Shown here one piece after another: positions 47,760-59,321 of a DNA stretch of 64,000 bases (its first letter is position 1; each line of letters begins with the position of its first letter). The position numbers and the translations under genes are program-made. The notes beneath the pieces were generated by a model. That model was given only the letters and a program-made list of their open reading frames with translations. It was not told where the DNA came from and searched no databases. The DNA is from Pieris napi. Its lineage: Eukaryota > Arthropoda > Insecta > Lepidoptera > Pieridae. The stretch spans positions 1,178,001 to 1,242,000 of the forward strand of contig NC_062252.1 of NCBI RefSeq assembly GCF_905475465.1. Direction: 5' to 3'.

Positions 47760-47920
47760 TGGACCAAATTCAGGTCGTACTAGAGAAGACCGATAAAACA
47801 TATCCGACGAGCATGCATTGTGAATGTCATGAAAGAGAATGAAGCGAGAGAGGTATGTCAGGATCGAGAGAAGAGCTCCGTGATCTTTACACCTTCCGGA
47901 AAAAGGTGTGTGTGAATAGA
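47760..47920 (+). pseudogene. LINE ORF2 C-terminal remnant
   Basis: An open plus frame reads HIRRACIVNVMKENEAREVC then QDREKSSV, with a stop at about 47911. A basic tail with an EAREVCQDR-type block is typical of the end of some RTE-like ORF2 proteins. Only the last 38 codons are seen. Confidence 0.45.
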
Positions 47921-48750
47921 TAGATATTAGACAACTCGTGGTGCAATAAACAAATTATTATTAATATTTTATTATAGAGTAGAAAGTCGGGGTGGGGTGA
48001 CTTGCTTAAAGCGACTGGTCGAAAATCAGCGCTTTTCAAGGGTTTGGCTGTAGTAGCCTGCTGCTTCCCACTAAATATTTGATTACCTACTATTTATTAG
48101 TGTATGTTGATTTCCTTCTTTTGATGTAACGGTTGTGTATAGAATTTTTAGTGTAGCAATAAACTGTACCTTTACGACTCGCTAAGCCTAAGTTGAATGT
48201 CTCCCTATAAACAAACATGATAACAGGGGATTATTATAAATAAGCTATTAACTAAGAAGGAATTACGTAATGAAAAGGTACATTTTATACGCACATACAC
48301 AACCATATAAATTGCGAGTGTATACAAAGTAGAGATTTCTCTATTTACTTTGACGTATTATGGAATTATTAATTTTTAAATAAAAAAGTCTATATGGGAA
48401 GTGAAGAGCCTGTCCAGTGTCCACCTGTATACCTACCATCGAAACCACCATCGAAATAGTTCGGTCAAGTCACCATTTATTCGTAGCCCGTGGGTTCATT
48501 TAAACAAGCAACTTTCCCAAGTTGTTAACTATGCAAGTTTGAATCATCGTCAGGGTTGCCAAGTCAAAAAAAATATTACGGCCTGTATTCTAAAACGTAA
48601 CCAACTCCAATTGATTGACGTGACTCCTATTTCTCTATAAAATGTTTAAGATTGTGTGTACACAATTGTCATTGTCCAATTTACTAAACATTTAATATCA
48701 TATGCATACCTATCGTACAATTATTAACGCCAACAAAATTTAATCTTACA
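47921..48750. other. Spacer, nothing recognised
   Basis: The 79-codon plus frame at 48401-48640 has no domain and is not supported as a gene. Confidence 0.4.
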
Positions 48751-48752
48751 AA

Positions 48753-48850
48753 CTAAGGGCGTAGAACGGGCAAGAAGATCTGGCTGAAAGAACTGCTTTT
48801 AATCGTCCTTTATTATAATCCAAGATGGTGTAAGGAATCGAAATCTTTAC
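48753..48850 (-). repeat. CR1-like fragment
   Basis: GGGCGTAGAACGGGCAAGAA followed by TTTTAATCG resembles the GAGGGCGTAGAACGGAAGAG ... TTTTTAATCG section of 11317-11690. Confidence 0.35.
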
Positions 48851-48964
48851 ACCTTGCTCCAAATTTAATGATTTATGGCCAAAACAAAGTTTATGCCACT
48901 GCAGTGTGTAGGTATAACGAGGAGCACGCACTTTCCAATCAATATATTAGACTTAGGCTCCTAA

Positions 48965-49070
48965 AAGAGGGTACCAATTCTTAAAAGGTATTTAGAGTGT
49001 CCATGGGCGACGGTGTCACTTAACTTCAATTGGTAAGCCTCATGCCCGTTCGACCCCTGTTGTATAAAAA
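48965..49070 (+). mobile_element. Abundant LINE 3' end, copy 11
   Basis: GGGTACCAATTCTTAAAAGG, GTGTCCATGGGCGACGGTGT and CATGCCCGTTCGACCCCTGT. Plus coding orientation; internal GC-rich part deleted. Confidence 0.6.
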
Positions 49071-49344
49071 AAGGAAAACGAGACTATTAATTCAAAGTAA
49101 TAATAAAACAATCTTGCTAATAGTAGAAATATTGTTATTATTGCTAAGCGAGACGACCCTAGCAAAAATCCAGTTAGAGTAACGTCGCAATAGTTGCGGT
49201 TTGCTATTGCTGAGGTCAATTTAATCTTCTCAAGTATAATCTTGTCTTGTGGATATTTATACAGTGTATGGAAATAAACTTCGTCCCTGAAGCGCAGTTG
49301 TTATTGTGACGAATCGTGAGATTCACAACGCTGAGTTCCTGCAA

Positions 49345-49625
49345 TTTATACGAAATTCCACCCGTATCACCTCGACGTCCGCCGTTCCACAACTGAGCGT
49401 TTTTTAAGGCAGTTTTTGCCGCGCACCACTACTATGTGGAACCAGCTGTCCACTGAAGTATTTCCGAACCAGGCCCAAGGGTCCTTCAAGAAAAGAGCGT
49501 ACCAATTCTTAAAAGGCCGGCAACGCACTCGCGAGCCCTCTGGCATTGAGTGTCCATGGCCGGCGGTATCACTTAATATCAGGTTAGTCTCCTGCCCGTT
49601 TGCCCCCTGTTCTATAAAAAAAAAT
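49345..49625 (+). mobile_element. Abundant LINE 3' end, copy 12 (best preserved)
   Basis: The plus strand encodes KFHPYHLDVRRSTT, then after a frameshift FLPRTTTMWNQLSTEVFPNQ, and SFKKRAYQFLKGRQRT (49416-49679 frame). These are C-terminal blocks of jockey/CR1-like ORF2 proteins (RTxxxWN-LP-EVFP, FK-R, LKGR). The 3' end is CTCCTGCCCGTTTGCCCCCT-GTTCTATAAAAAAAAA, written here in two parts. This copy shows most clearly that the family is a LINE. Confidence 0.68.
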
Positions 49626-49629
49626 ACAA

Positions 49630-50310
49630 GCTCAAAAATAAAGGCACACGAAGCTATTATTATAAATATTTATATTTAAAAAATAGTTTCGGAGTAAGTT
49701 CTTTTTCATATCCATCACACTGAAGATTGAAAGGGCCATTGTTATTCCGTGACGTTACAAATAGGTCGCTCGAACGAGGCGAAACTTGAACTATTGTTTC
49801 ATAGAGGCCACTATCGAGTACTAGATGTAAGGCGAATATTTCAGATTTATCATTTAACTAAGAAAGTTTGGATTTTCATAATACAGTAAACTACCTTATA
49901 ACGCAATTTCATATTACGTGATTTCAGTCCCTGGTATAAGATAGCCCCCATATAACCCTGGGATTGCACACGATATATTTCTGTACTGTGACGTTTATAA
50001 CGATTTGTACGCGCATATTTCGTTCATAACAGTTTTTTTTTCTGACCATTCATACATCAAGAACCAAAAATCTATGGCGTGTATCAGAATGTTGATTGGG
50101 TACCACAGAAAAATAACATATACACAAATCCACGACGAAGGATGTAGCTATTTTTTATTGATTATTTTCAGCTAAACTTTTTTTAGGAAGAGCCTACCTT
50201 ATCAAATAATTGGATAAACATTTATTTACGATGCAACTTAATTTATCATCAGCTTTGTTAAATGAGTTACGTGTATTTCGTAAGGATCAGAGTTATATCT
50301 TATTATCACT
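49630..50310. other. AT-rich DNA, nothing recognised
   Basis: No supported feature was seen here. Confidence 0.4.
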
Positions 50311-50480
50311 GTACTAGTCTATGCCACATAGTATGGATGTTTTGTTGAACTCTGCAAAAGGCAAAAGTCTACCGTCTAGATATTTCACCAATTTAGCCTT
50401 TGAAGTCTGATATCCGTTGAAAATGTAAGAAATTACCTGAAACAAAAACATCTCATTAATACATTAATGTTAATAACTAA

Positions 50481-50753
50481 GGGAGCGTTCAAGTATTACG
50501 TAACGAATTTTGGGGAGAGGGTCCTTTTGTAAAAAGTTACGATGCGGGGCGGGGATTGAATCACGCGTTATTGTTAATATTATTTTCGACTTTTCAGTAT
50601 TTTAGACCACATAATGGTAACTTTTAGGTATAGAGTCACTAGGTGGTCACGAAACGTTTTACTATACTTGGCTACAGAAAAACGTTACGGCGCGTTACAT
50701 GGGGGGGTCAATAATATTCAAAAAATTGCGTAACGTAATACTTGAACGCTCCC
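50481..50753. mobile_element. PIF/Harbinger-style MITE, copy 2 (intact ends)
   Basis: This 273-bp element lies between TAA trinucleotides (50478-50480, 50754-50756). The ends GGGAGCGTTCAAGTATTACG and their inverse CGTAATACTTGAACGCTCCC are a perfect inverted pair of 20 bp. The body matches 27970-28230. The three-base TWA duplication and G-rich ends are the PIF/Harbinger pattern. It is non-coding. Confidence 0.85.
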
Positions 50754-50756
50754 TAA

Positions 50757-51380
50757 TGTACGTAAAAAATCCTAAGGTATTAAAACCATGAATAAGCAAA
50801 ATACTTGAATACAAAAAACTTTTTCTATGAAAAAAACGCTTTCTTTAGGAACCTTATTGATCAAGAACTTTTTACTACCCATATTGATGTGACCGGACTT
50901 GGTATGGGGTGATCATCCACGTGCCGGTTTTATTAACATTTTTTAAATGCTTTGCCTTGCAAGCCAATCCCTTACAAGGGATCGTCACAATACCTTATAA
51001 AACTCCTATTGTCAGGTCAGAGAGACAAAATATATAGGAGAAGACATCGCCCAAAGCAATACACAACTATTTAACGGAAAACTAATATTCAACCAACAAT
51101 TGTCATTGGTTAATTAAAGTCAACTACAAAGGGAAAGTTAAATGGAGTGGAATGCGCTCACAGATTTATTCTGACTTTATCAGATGGGGTTTCTCGTAAC
51201 GTGTTTAGGGTTGTCAAGAGGACGAATAAACGTGGAAAAGCTCCTCCTGCGTTTCAAAGTAGGTAACCTATGCAATTATATAAAACTGTATTAGTGTATT
51301 TTTACAGATAGGTATATCTTTTAACTAGGTGCCTTTCAAACATTGATTTTATTTATTATAAATCGGAAGGACAAGAAAGT
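50757..51380. other. Spacer, nothing recognised
   Basis: No supported feature was seen here. Confidence 0.4.
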
Positions 51381-51385
51381 ATGTA

Positions 51386-51770
51386 CTGGCTGGCGCAAAA
51401 GTACTGGCACTAAAGAAAATTTGTTTATTTTTTTTTATATGACATTTCCTGTCATTCTGTTGTTGAAAATTGTGTAGTGAACAAATGTAAAATACACTGA
51501 AAATAAACATGGACCGTTTTACTCCCCAAGAACGTGGAATAATCGTGTCAATGTTCTTACGGAATAATTCATCAGTGATAAAAACACAACGTGAATTTCG
51601 TCGACGATTTCCCCACCGTCCGGCACCGATTGGTCTCACAATCCGACGCTTTGCCACACGCCTTGAAGCAACTGCCTCAACATGGCTTATAATGATGGGC
51701 AAAATTCAAGACAAGAGACGAGCTAGTAAAAGGAAGAAGTCGTGGTTGCGTAACGTATGGGAGTAGACCG
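51386..51770 (+). pseudogene. Mariner-like transposon 5' end with HTH remnant
   Basis: After a TA, CTGGCTGGCGCAAAAGTACT resembles the ends of mariner-type elements. The plus frame from 51509 begins MDRFTPQERGIIVSMFL and continues with VIKTQREFRRRFP and LTIRRFATRLEAT. This is the N-terminal helix-turn-helix (DUF4817-like) found in such transposases. The homology ends near residue 60. No catalytic DDD region or right terminal repeat was found, so this is a 5' fragment. Confidence 0.6.
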
Positions 51771-52099
51771 GCATCTTGCTCAAGATACCCAGCAATTTAA
51801 GTTGTTAACAGCCAACCTTTAGAAATAAAGTGGCACCTGAAGAAGATAAAATACTGTCAATCTGAATTACGTTACATTATTTCGTTAAAAATAGCTCAAT
51901 CCATAGTGATAAGGATAACACGAAATAGCTAATTGAGGCTTATAGTACTTAAAAATTAGTGGTAATAATTTGGAAAATACCTACTTAATCCCACGTTAAG
52001 CGTTAAAGCTTACAAAATCATAATAAATGGACATTTCCGTTTACACGCAACATCCGGCCGTGTCAACCCTATTCAAGTGATTGCTTTGTTTGTTTTTCC

Positions 52100-52205
52100 T
52101 TTGACCTAGTATCCCTGAGTACGTTCGATCCCCGGCTGGACTTTCTTTCTACGACTTCTTTCATATAACATTCGATCGAACGGAGAAGGAAAACATAGTC
52201 AGGAA
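52100..52205 (+). mobile_element. SINE head fragment
   Basis: CCCTGAGTACGTTCGATCCC and CGGCTGGACTTTCTTTCTAC form the B-box region and its flank. CGATCGAACGGAGAAGGAAA matches the body motif. It is cut off by the LINE remnant that follows. Confidence 0.55.
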
Positions 52206-52209
52206 CCCA

Positions 52210-52450
52210 GCTCGCCTTGCCTTATTGCACTGTTGTTGACCAAACGGTCTGCTTTGGACATATAACACGCAGAGACCCAGAAAGTTTAAAAAGACCTCAA
52301 GACCAATCCCCTACTCGCTGGACCGATCAAGTCAAGGCGCAGAGCCTTTCCGAAGACAGGGAAGAGGGGAGGAAGTTGTGCGGCGCCACTAACACGAAGA
52401 CCAAACGAAGTCTGCAGAAAGAGAACCAGCGTGGCGGTTACGTGAACTAA
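52210..52450 (+). pseudogene. LINE ORF2 C-terminal remnant, RTE-like, copy 2
   Basis: The 77-codon plus frame includes FGHITRRDPESLKR, SPTRWTDQVKAQSL and KLCGATNTKTK. The W-G-H and PTRW-D blocks are those of RTE-like ORF2 ends. It matches 41240-41525. Confidence 0.55.
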
Positions 52451-53204
52451 TATAATATATTCTTTATAGATACATATATTCATATCTGCTATGCGTCACT
52501 TCATTTAATCACGACATACGACACACGCCACGTCGTTTTATATTGTCACCCTCTAGTAGGTATGTTATTATAAAAATATGTAACTCGATAAATGTCTGAA
52601 ACCTAGCCTCTATACCAATTTATCGTAGTTGTCTGTGTCGAGCGCCAGCGGCACTGTCAGCGCACAGCTGTCACCTGTCAACGTCTAAAACGCAACCATT
52701 GATCACTGAACATAACCGTGATACATAAAGCAATGTTAGTTTCTCAATTCTTTTGATACAAAGACAATAATTTTATTGTGTTTCGATAATATTACGTTGT
52801 TCGAGTCGAACTTCGACTGCGAGATCTCTTTAATAGATAAACTCCCAGTCACTATGTAAATTTAGTCGCTGCACCGTAAACCTATAAATTTAATACATTT
52901 AAAAGAAACGCTTTGTAGAGCCTTCTAGACGTCTTTAATTTTCCACTTGAAGTCGTCGAGTTGCAACGTCTTCTTAGATAGTGAAGAAATTATAAACTTA
53001 ACTTCAAAGAAAACTTCACTGTTAAAATCTTAGGTAAGGGAATATTAATATTAAAGATGAACAAATTATGCAATTCGTTTGATTATTATTGGTCTACGGC
53101 ATTTTTAGTTGAATGACTATCAATCCCTTATCAATAAAAATAAATGTGATTGTGAAATTACTATAATTTAACTCGTATTGATACCGTGAATGAAATCGGC
53201 ATAA
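52451..53204. other. Spacer, nothing recognised
   Basis: 52610-52700 is GC-richer and unclassified. Confidence 0.4.
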
Positions 53205-53310
53205 TTAGACCAAAAAAGACCTTCATACCTATTAGAAAAATGATCATGAAATAGATACAGAAATCTGAGGAAAAGACTAAGGGTTGTAACTCCAGTAGTT
53301 TTTTTTATGT
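53205..53310 (+). mobile_element. SINE 3' fragment
   Basis: ACCTATTAGAAAAATGATCA, a GAAATAGATACAGAAATCTG block and GGGTTGTAACTCCAGTAGTT match the 3' part of 45045-45335. Confidence 0.5.
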
Positions 53311-54829
53311 ATAGTTAGTTTTTTATAAACATATTTCGTGATATCCAAATAATAACAATACTTATACCTCCGCAAGTCCATAAACTGTGGTCAAAGCAAC
53401 GTAAGATTTCACCAGCCCATGTAGGTCACCGGCCAATCGATACACACAGTTTAAACCGATAAGCTCATAACTTATGAACTTTTTCTATTTCCTGTGAAAC
53501 TTGGTTACGACTTTTAAACTCTAATTAATTTAATCCAAACTTTCCGTAACATTTTAATTTTTCGCTTTATACGTTAGACAGGATTAAAAATTCTTAGGAT
53601 CACTTCAGAAAGTTTTACATTAGTAATCTCTGTAGAAAATAATTTGAATTAAACCCCCTGGGGTATGAGATGGGTTTTTTTTACGTTAGCCCGTTGTGGT
53701 GCAACACTCCGAACAAAATGTGCCACGTACCAACATGAATTATCTGCGTAATTCGCCAATGTTTCGGGTTTTAGGTAACTATAACACAAATTATGAATAT
53801 GTAGGCAAATCCACCTTACTAAAGAGTGTGTGAGGAAATATTTTAAGAAGCGAGAAGATTTGAACTATGTATATTTAGCAGTAGTAAAGTTTGTCGTTTG
53901 TTTAATGTTTAATTTTAGTTTTCTCTTTTTGATTTAATTTTAGTTTTTTTCTTTTGGTGCGTTAGGGAAAAATGATGAGAGTAAATTTTTACGATGCGCG
54001 CGCACACCGTCACAAAAAACTGGCACCCTGAAGTTAGCATAGTGAATATTTTAAAATAACAAATGTTTATTTATTTAATTATGTTGAAATATTATTTTGG
54101 TGATATTTAAATAAACTAAATTTAACTAGATGCGTTGTAATAAAACTTTCAATGTATTAAATACCTTTTTTCTATTGTTAGTGTCGTTTTTTCACCAAAC
54201 GTAGAATAAGGCGAAAGATAAAAAATTTAAAAAGATTTTATCTTGTTACGCCAAAGAAGTATAACTTCTAACGCGTGTACATAAGTACAACCACATTTTT
54301 TTATTTTATTTATTAATGTACTTAATTGACTTATGTTTTCCGTTTAGAATATTTTGTTTATCAATTTAATCTGTTTTGGCTTTGTTTATTATCTAAGTGT
54401 TTTCTTTAATAATATGTACATATATGTATGGATCGAAGATTACTTAAAAATAAATAAAGATCGGTAAAAAATTACAAAATTCAGTAACTAGTACTAGCAC
54501 TTATCATAAATTATAATTTATTGCTCAGAACAAATTGATCAAGAGACTTCTTATGTATAGAAGCGTTTAACACAAAAACAATATGGCATAGTACAAAGTA
54601 CAACTAAACTAATGTTTTTATTATACGGTCTATCCAATTCTCGTTCAATCATTCCGTCGAGTTTCTTATTCTTCGACGAGGTAAAGCCTAATTAATTATG
54701 ATTTATTACTATTGAAGTTGTCGAGTTTCGGGCCCAAAAGAAAAGGAAAAAAGTTCTAGCATCTTATTGCCCTGAAGCTCTGTTCCACTGTATCTTAGTA
54801 GCTTAGAACTGTCCAACCAAGCCAGTATA
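53311..54829. other. AT-rich DNA with one exon-like open stretch
   Basis: The minus frame at 53368-53477 is treated as a lead only. The remainder shows nothing recognisable. Confidence 0.3.
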
Positions 54830-54940
54830 CACATATCGCCTACTTGCCTATTAGATTGACACATGTTCATTATACAGATACAGATATGAGTCCCAGGCCT
54901 AACAAGGTTGTAGGCTGTAGCGCCACTGGTTTTTTTTTTG
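54830..54940 (+). mobile_element. SINE 3' fragment
   Basis: CTACTTGCCTATTAGATTGA, a GATACAGATATGAGTCCCAG block and GGCTGTAGCGCCACTGGTTT followed by a T-run. Confidence 0.6.
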
Positions 54941-56299
54941 TGAAATATAACGAATGTTAAAGAGGTCATAAATTCGTTTTCAGGTAGTATTTAACATTTT
55001 AAAGTGATTTAGGCTATTTACCTCGAAAAACTATTTACTTGACAAAACTTAAAAATTTTGTTAATTGTAGCTGTCCCAAAGGGACGTTTCACAGTAATAA
55101 TGTTACCATATCTATTCGCTCAATGCAATTAACATATCCAACTAAATGTAATTTTGTTTTAATCGTATTTTGACTAACCGATTCCATTTAAAATGCAATT
55201 ATAACAATAAAAGCCTTATATTTACTCTAAAATTTACAATGGATCATTAACATTAATTTACATTAATTAAAAAATTATTAGTGCGCGTAATCTTTTTACA
55301 TGGCTTCGAAAGCAAAGAGGATCAGTTACAATTATATTAAAGGAAATGTCGGATAACCCGGAGGTTGTGGGATAGAATACAGGCGAAACAGTAATTTACT
55401 CAATGAAACATGAAATATTATACGAGATCTAAACTATAAGTGAGTAGTAGATATACCTTCTAAGCCTAGCTGTGAGCCATCTCCTATCTCGTGTTATGTG
55501 TATAAATAAAAATAAAGCAAAAGTATGCTAAGCTTAAAACTCGAAAACGTCTAGACCGATTCGAGTATTTCTTTTTATTTATTTAAAGGAAGGTGTTTAT
55601 ATAACATTTTAGTTTTATTTAGAATAGTCTCTATGGGGTAGCATAGCAAAGTGTTCCACATGCTAGTAGCTACTAGAAAGGTAGGCTAAGTATAAAATAA
55701 TATTAAGGCAAAACGAAGTTCGCGCGGGCAGCTGCGTTATAAATCCCATGCCATCCATATTACTTCTACAATTTTACATATGTCATAGGCATTAATAATG
55801 TCAATAAAAAACATATTTAGAAATACTTCTACACAATTCCCTTCTACATTTCAAAATTATGATTATTATAAGTAAAAAAATTATACAAACACTTCAACTT
55901 TAAAACAAAGAAAATAATCTAAAAAGCGAAATATTTTGAGCCTTCTCAATTGTTAAATTAAAAACTCTAGACTTGTCATCGTATAAAGAGGTTCTATACC
56001 AACATTTATACAGCCTTCATAAAGCCTTTAGCTGTACAAAGCTCATTGCTGGTACTCAAACGAATATTCTGCGGCAAAGGCAAAAAGCGAAAGCTACTCT
56101 TTATTTGATCCATAGCTTTTAGTTTCTCATTGAGTAGAAATCTTGATAAAATTCAACTGCATTTATGTTATACAAGATATGCGATAGACCGTAGAGAAAT
56201 AAAAATATGCTTCATTATATATTTATAAAAGCTTTCCAACGCTTGGCACACTGGAACATTGGTGTTAAAATACAATGTTTAATGTGACAAGCACTTATA
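54941..56299. other. AT-rich DNA, nothing recognised
   Basis: A short block at 55625-55665 (ATGGGGTAGCATAGCAAAGT) resembles the reverse complement of 43490-43530. Otherwise nothing was seen. Confidence 0.4.
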
Positions 56300-56560
56300 G
56301 GCAAACATAACATACACAAAATGAAATTAAAAAATAATTAAACTAAACGAAAATAGATTTTTAAGTGTCGGGGAGCAACTATAGATCATCAGATCCAGCT
56401 CGTTTATCAGAATGCTCAATCTGGACATCGGTGAGTTTTGACCAAAACGCGTTCTCCAGAAAGGAGGGACAAATGATAGGATGCCTGGATATCTAGAGGG
56501 TACACGAAATTTAAATTTTGTTAAAAGGTTGCGACAATCGACCTGATTGTTAAATATGAT
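56300..56560 (-). pseudogene. LINE ORF2 C-terminal remnant
   Basis: The minus frame contains FKFRVPSRYPGILSFVPPFW, GQNSPMSRLSILINELDL and a serine/leucine tail to the stop at 56327. The R-x(n)-NSP-MSRL--L-N-L order is the C-terminal signature of several arthropod LINE ORF2 proteins. Nothing of the RT itself remains. Confidence 0.5.
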
Positions 56561-56824
56561 TCTTTGTCCATGTAGGTGGCTAAATACTAAGTACATATTA
56601 TATTCAACAGTAGTATAATTTTTTCTTTAAAAAATTTAGTTGTTTGGTTTAATTTTTAATTTTTTTAATACATATATTAATATTGACTTGATCGGCTTAT
56701 ATTTTCTGTTACGTATATTTTGAATATCAATGTTTTCTTTTATAATATGTATATATATGTGTAGCTGTATGATTACGTTACTATTACTAATCGAATATGA
56801 ATAAATAATTATTCTTTTAAAAAA

Positions 56825-56900
56825 TCATCGCAGGAGTGGCGCTAAAATCTTTGATTTCGGTCTTAGTGTCTGGATCTGGTTTCATGATAAATTGTCTTTC
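56825..56900 (-). mobile_element. SINE 3' fragment
   Basis: GGAGTGGCGCTAAAATCTTT and GTCTGGATCTGGTTTCATGA are the reverse complement of the SINE 3' end. Confidence 0.5.
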
Positions 56901-57497
56901 ATCTAGCCCGAGACGAGGCCTTCTTAGACCGGCTTCTCATAGAAAATTAATTGATGCACCGCCAGGGTTCAACACGACCTTAGGGTTGAGAATCGTGGCG
57001 AGTTATGGAAATTTTATGTAAAAATTATTGCTAAAAACGAACCGTAATAACTGTAAAAAATCTTCCGAACACAAGTATAATGTCACTCACGAAACTCGAC
57101 ATTCGGAAGCATAGAAAAACCACCTGCTGCCAACCTTATAGAAATAATAAGGGTGCGTTAGGGGTGTCAATTTTTATTCTTATTTCTTATGAATTTGTCA
57201 ATTTTATGTATTGATTTTGTAATGGGTCCCCGTAACAAGTCGGAAAATGCATATATTATCTATATAATGGTGTTCCTTTTACTCGATTAGGTACAATACT
57301 TTTTAAATCATTGAAATCGGTAAATTGGTTGCGAAGATATTACACATTTTGTACAAGCCAACCGCGGCGCGGCCGAAATGCTCATGTGACGTCACGATTT
57401 CCCTACGGACCGCGCGCTCGCTCTTTGCCATTCATTTATTAAAGTTCACTCGATCTGCGCGGGTCGTGTTGTGGTTTTGTGGTTTTTATGTGAAAAT

Positions 57498-57660
57498 ATG
57501 CCGCATTATAAGTACTGTATAGTACCGAAATGTACTAATACTTCAACTAGTACACCTGAAAAACTGTTTTTTAAAATGTGCCAAGGGACCTGAAAGTGCG
57601 CAAAAAATGGTGTACTGTCATGAAGAGGGGTGACAGTACACCTTACATTACTCATGTGGT
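57498..57660 (+). pseudogene. THAP zinc-finger exon, frameshifted
   Basis: From the ATG the frame reads YKYCIVPKCTNTSTSTPEKL then FF, the C-x(4)-C start of a THAP finger. Two extra bases in the run AAAATG shift the frame and bring a TGA. In the other frame the domain continues as VPRDLKVRKKWCTVMKRGD, with the invariant Trp of THAP domains. Later zinc ligands would lie in another exon; a possible donor GTAAAC follows at about 57660. The frame break could be a real mutation or an error in a short A-run. Confidence 0.65.
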
Positions 57661-57705
57661 AAACAGTATCTTAGTAAAACTTTTTTACGAATGTTAATGA
57701 AAAAT

Positions 57706-58617
57706 ACAGGGTCGTACTAGGTGTATTTCAATGAATAAATAAATGATAAAAAGTGTAAGTAGTGAAATTTCTAATAACCCTTCCTCAGTAGTCTGGTAAA
57801 ACCCAGGGTCGTACTGAGGCTCAACTAAATGAAATGTGCCGTTCCCGGGAATATTTCCCAATGCCGGAACATTCCCGCTTTGGGGAATATGTATCTGTAG
57901 GTAATAAAACTGTAGCCAAAATGAATTCTATACATTGAATATTTTTTTGAATAATCGAGTTATGAGAGCTCCATACACGCAATAGAAACCAAAAATATTG
58001 TTTTTGAATTTCTTGTCTGTCTGTTGAACGCTTTTCACGCGAAAACCGCTAGACGTATTTTACGCCTTTTTTTTAAAACTCTTTGCATATGGATGCCCCG
58101 AAAATCTGTTCAACTAAAACACCATCAGTCTTGCAGTTTGCAGTTTCGTGAATTTTTGACGCCGTTACTCTGCAGTATCTTAGTTCCCTCCATAATGGTG
58201 TATCAGCTTGCGATAATGTTGCTTCTTCTGCTTTGCTACTGTCATCTATAGTCATCCGACTTGAGCAGAAGATTATTTCATTCTCATTAGGATTGCTTGT
58301 TCAAACAATCCAAGGTAAACGAATAAAGTATACCTACCGATTACTTTGTTTCTTATATTCATTTGCACTGACAAAACTAGACGACAACAATACGCAAGTC
58401 GATGAGATTGAAATAAAATTAATCATTTCGTCGGGCACTTTTCTTACTTACTTACCAGCAATGTGCCGTCCGTTGCCTACTAACAATACTAGGAACTAAC
58501 TCCCAATAAGATTTCCGACTGGCAATGCACCCAGAAACATTGAGAAGAATATTCCCGGTAACATGTTCATATCCATAAACCTTACTGGGATTTTTCCCGG
58601 GCCTGAATACGACCCTG
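57706..58617. mobile_element. Nested element with CAGGGTCGTA ends
   Basis: CAGGGTCGTACT at 57706 and TACGACCCTG ending at 58617 are inverted, each next to TA. The left end occurs a second time, in direct orientation, at 57804-57815. CCCGGGAA-type motifs lie inside both ends (57845-57855, 58593-58603). The insert separates the THAP exon from the rest of the host element. Confidence 0.5.
58073..58255 (-). pseudogene. YqaJ-like nuclease domain fragment
   Basis: The minus frame reads TPLWRELRYCRVTASKIHET, then CKTDGVLVEQIFGA and a stop. W--R---R-TASK-(H)E with a following VEQI-GA block is the N-terminal part of the YqaJ/lambda-exonuclease fold seen in many arthropod mobile-element proteins. The catalytic acidic residues downstream are missing. 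It may have been captured by the nested element around it. Confidence 0.5.
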
Positions 58618-59321
58618 TATTCCTGACCTACTTATTATCCTGCTGTTTTGATTAGGTTGACAATGAGATTTGCTTACCTCTGAAGTTTCCAACCACGAAT
58701 TTCAGCGCTTGTATAGTTTAAATGATTACTAAGATAATCAAATACCATTTAGGTAGATTATCGGATTGCGCTTGCTCAAAACCGATATCTACCTTATTTC
58801 TACCACTGATTTGTTATATTATAATATTAAACAAATCAAATCACTTATTAATCGATTGGGTATAAACTGGTGACGTTACGCTCCATGTTGGACGAGTATC
58901 GCGAACAGAATAAACAGCGCGGGGCGCGCTGTGGTTCAGCGGCAAGCGTTGAGATATTGTGACGTCATTGCTTTCGTTCGCGCGGTCAGTAAACCTTGTT
59001 TGGTATTTTGCCCATAACTTTGTCAGTTTTGGTCGTAGAACAAAATTTTTTACACCTTATGTTTTAGTTTCTCAAGGACTATAAAACTGCATTTATAACA
59101 TAAAACCGTTACGGGTCCCCATTCAAATAAAAATATTCAATAAAAGGCTCAATACTTTAAAAGTCAAGATGAAAACTATTTGTAGTAATAATGTTAGTTT
59201 TCGTTCATCTTTAAATACTTATTTAACGGATATAAACGCGAATTTATTTATATATAACATTCACATTAAAGAACTGTTATTTAATTTAAGAATTTCAAAT
59301 ATTAAACAAAGAAACATTTTT

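Larger units (their letters stand above)
57221..59123 (+). mobile_element. THAP-carrying inverted-repeat transposon remnant
   Basis: The ends AATGGGTCCCCGTAAC (57221-57236) and GTTACGGGTCCCCATT (59108-59123) are inverted repeats matching at 14 of 16 positions. GC-rich subterminal blocks with GTGACGTCA and CCGCGCG lie on both sides (57360-57420, 58905-58985). Inside is a THAP exon near the left end and a second, nested element. No catalytic domain is left. THAP fingers open several DNA transposase groups (P, Kolobok); I could not settle which, because the target duplication is unclear. Confidence 0.6.
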
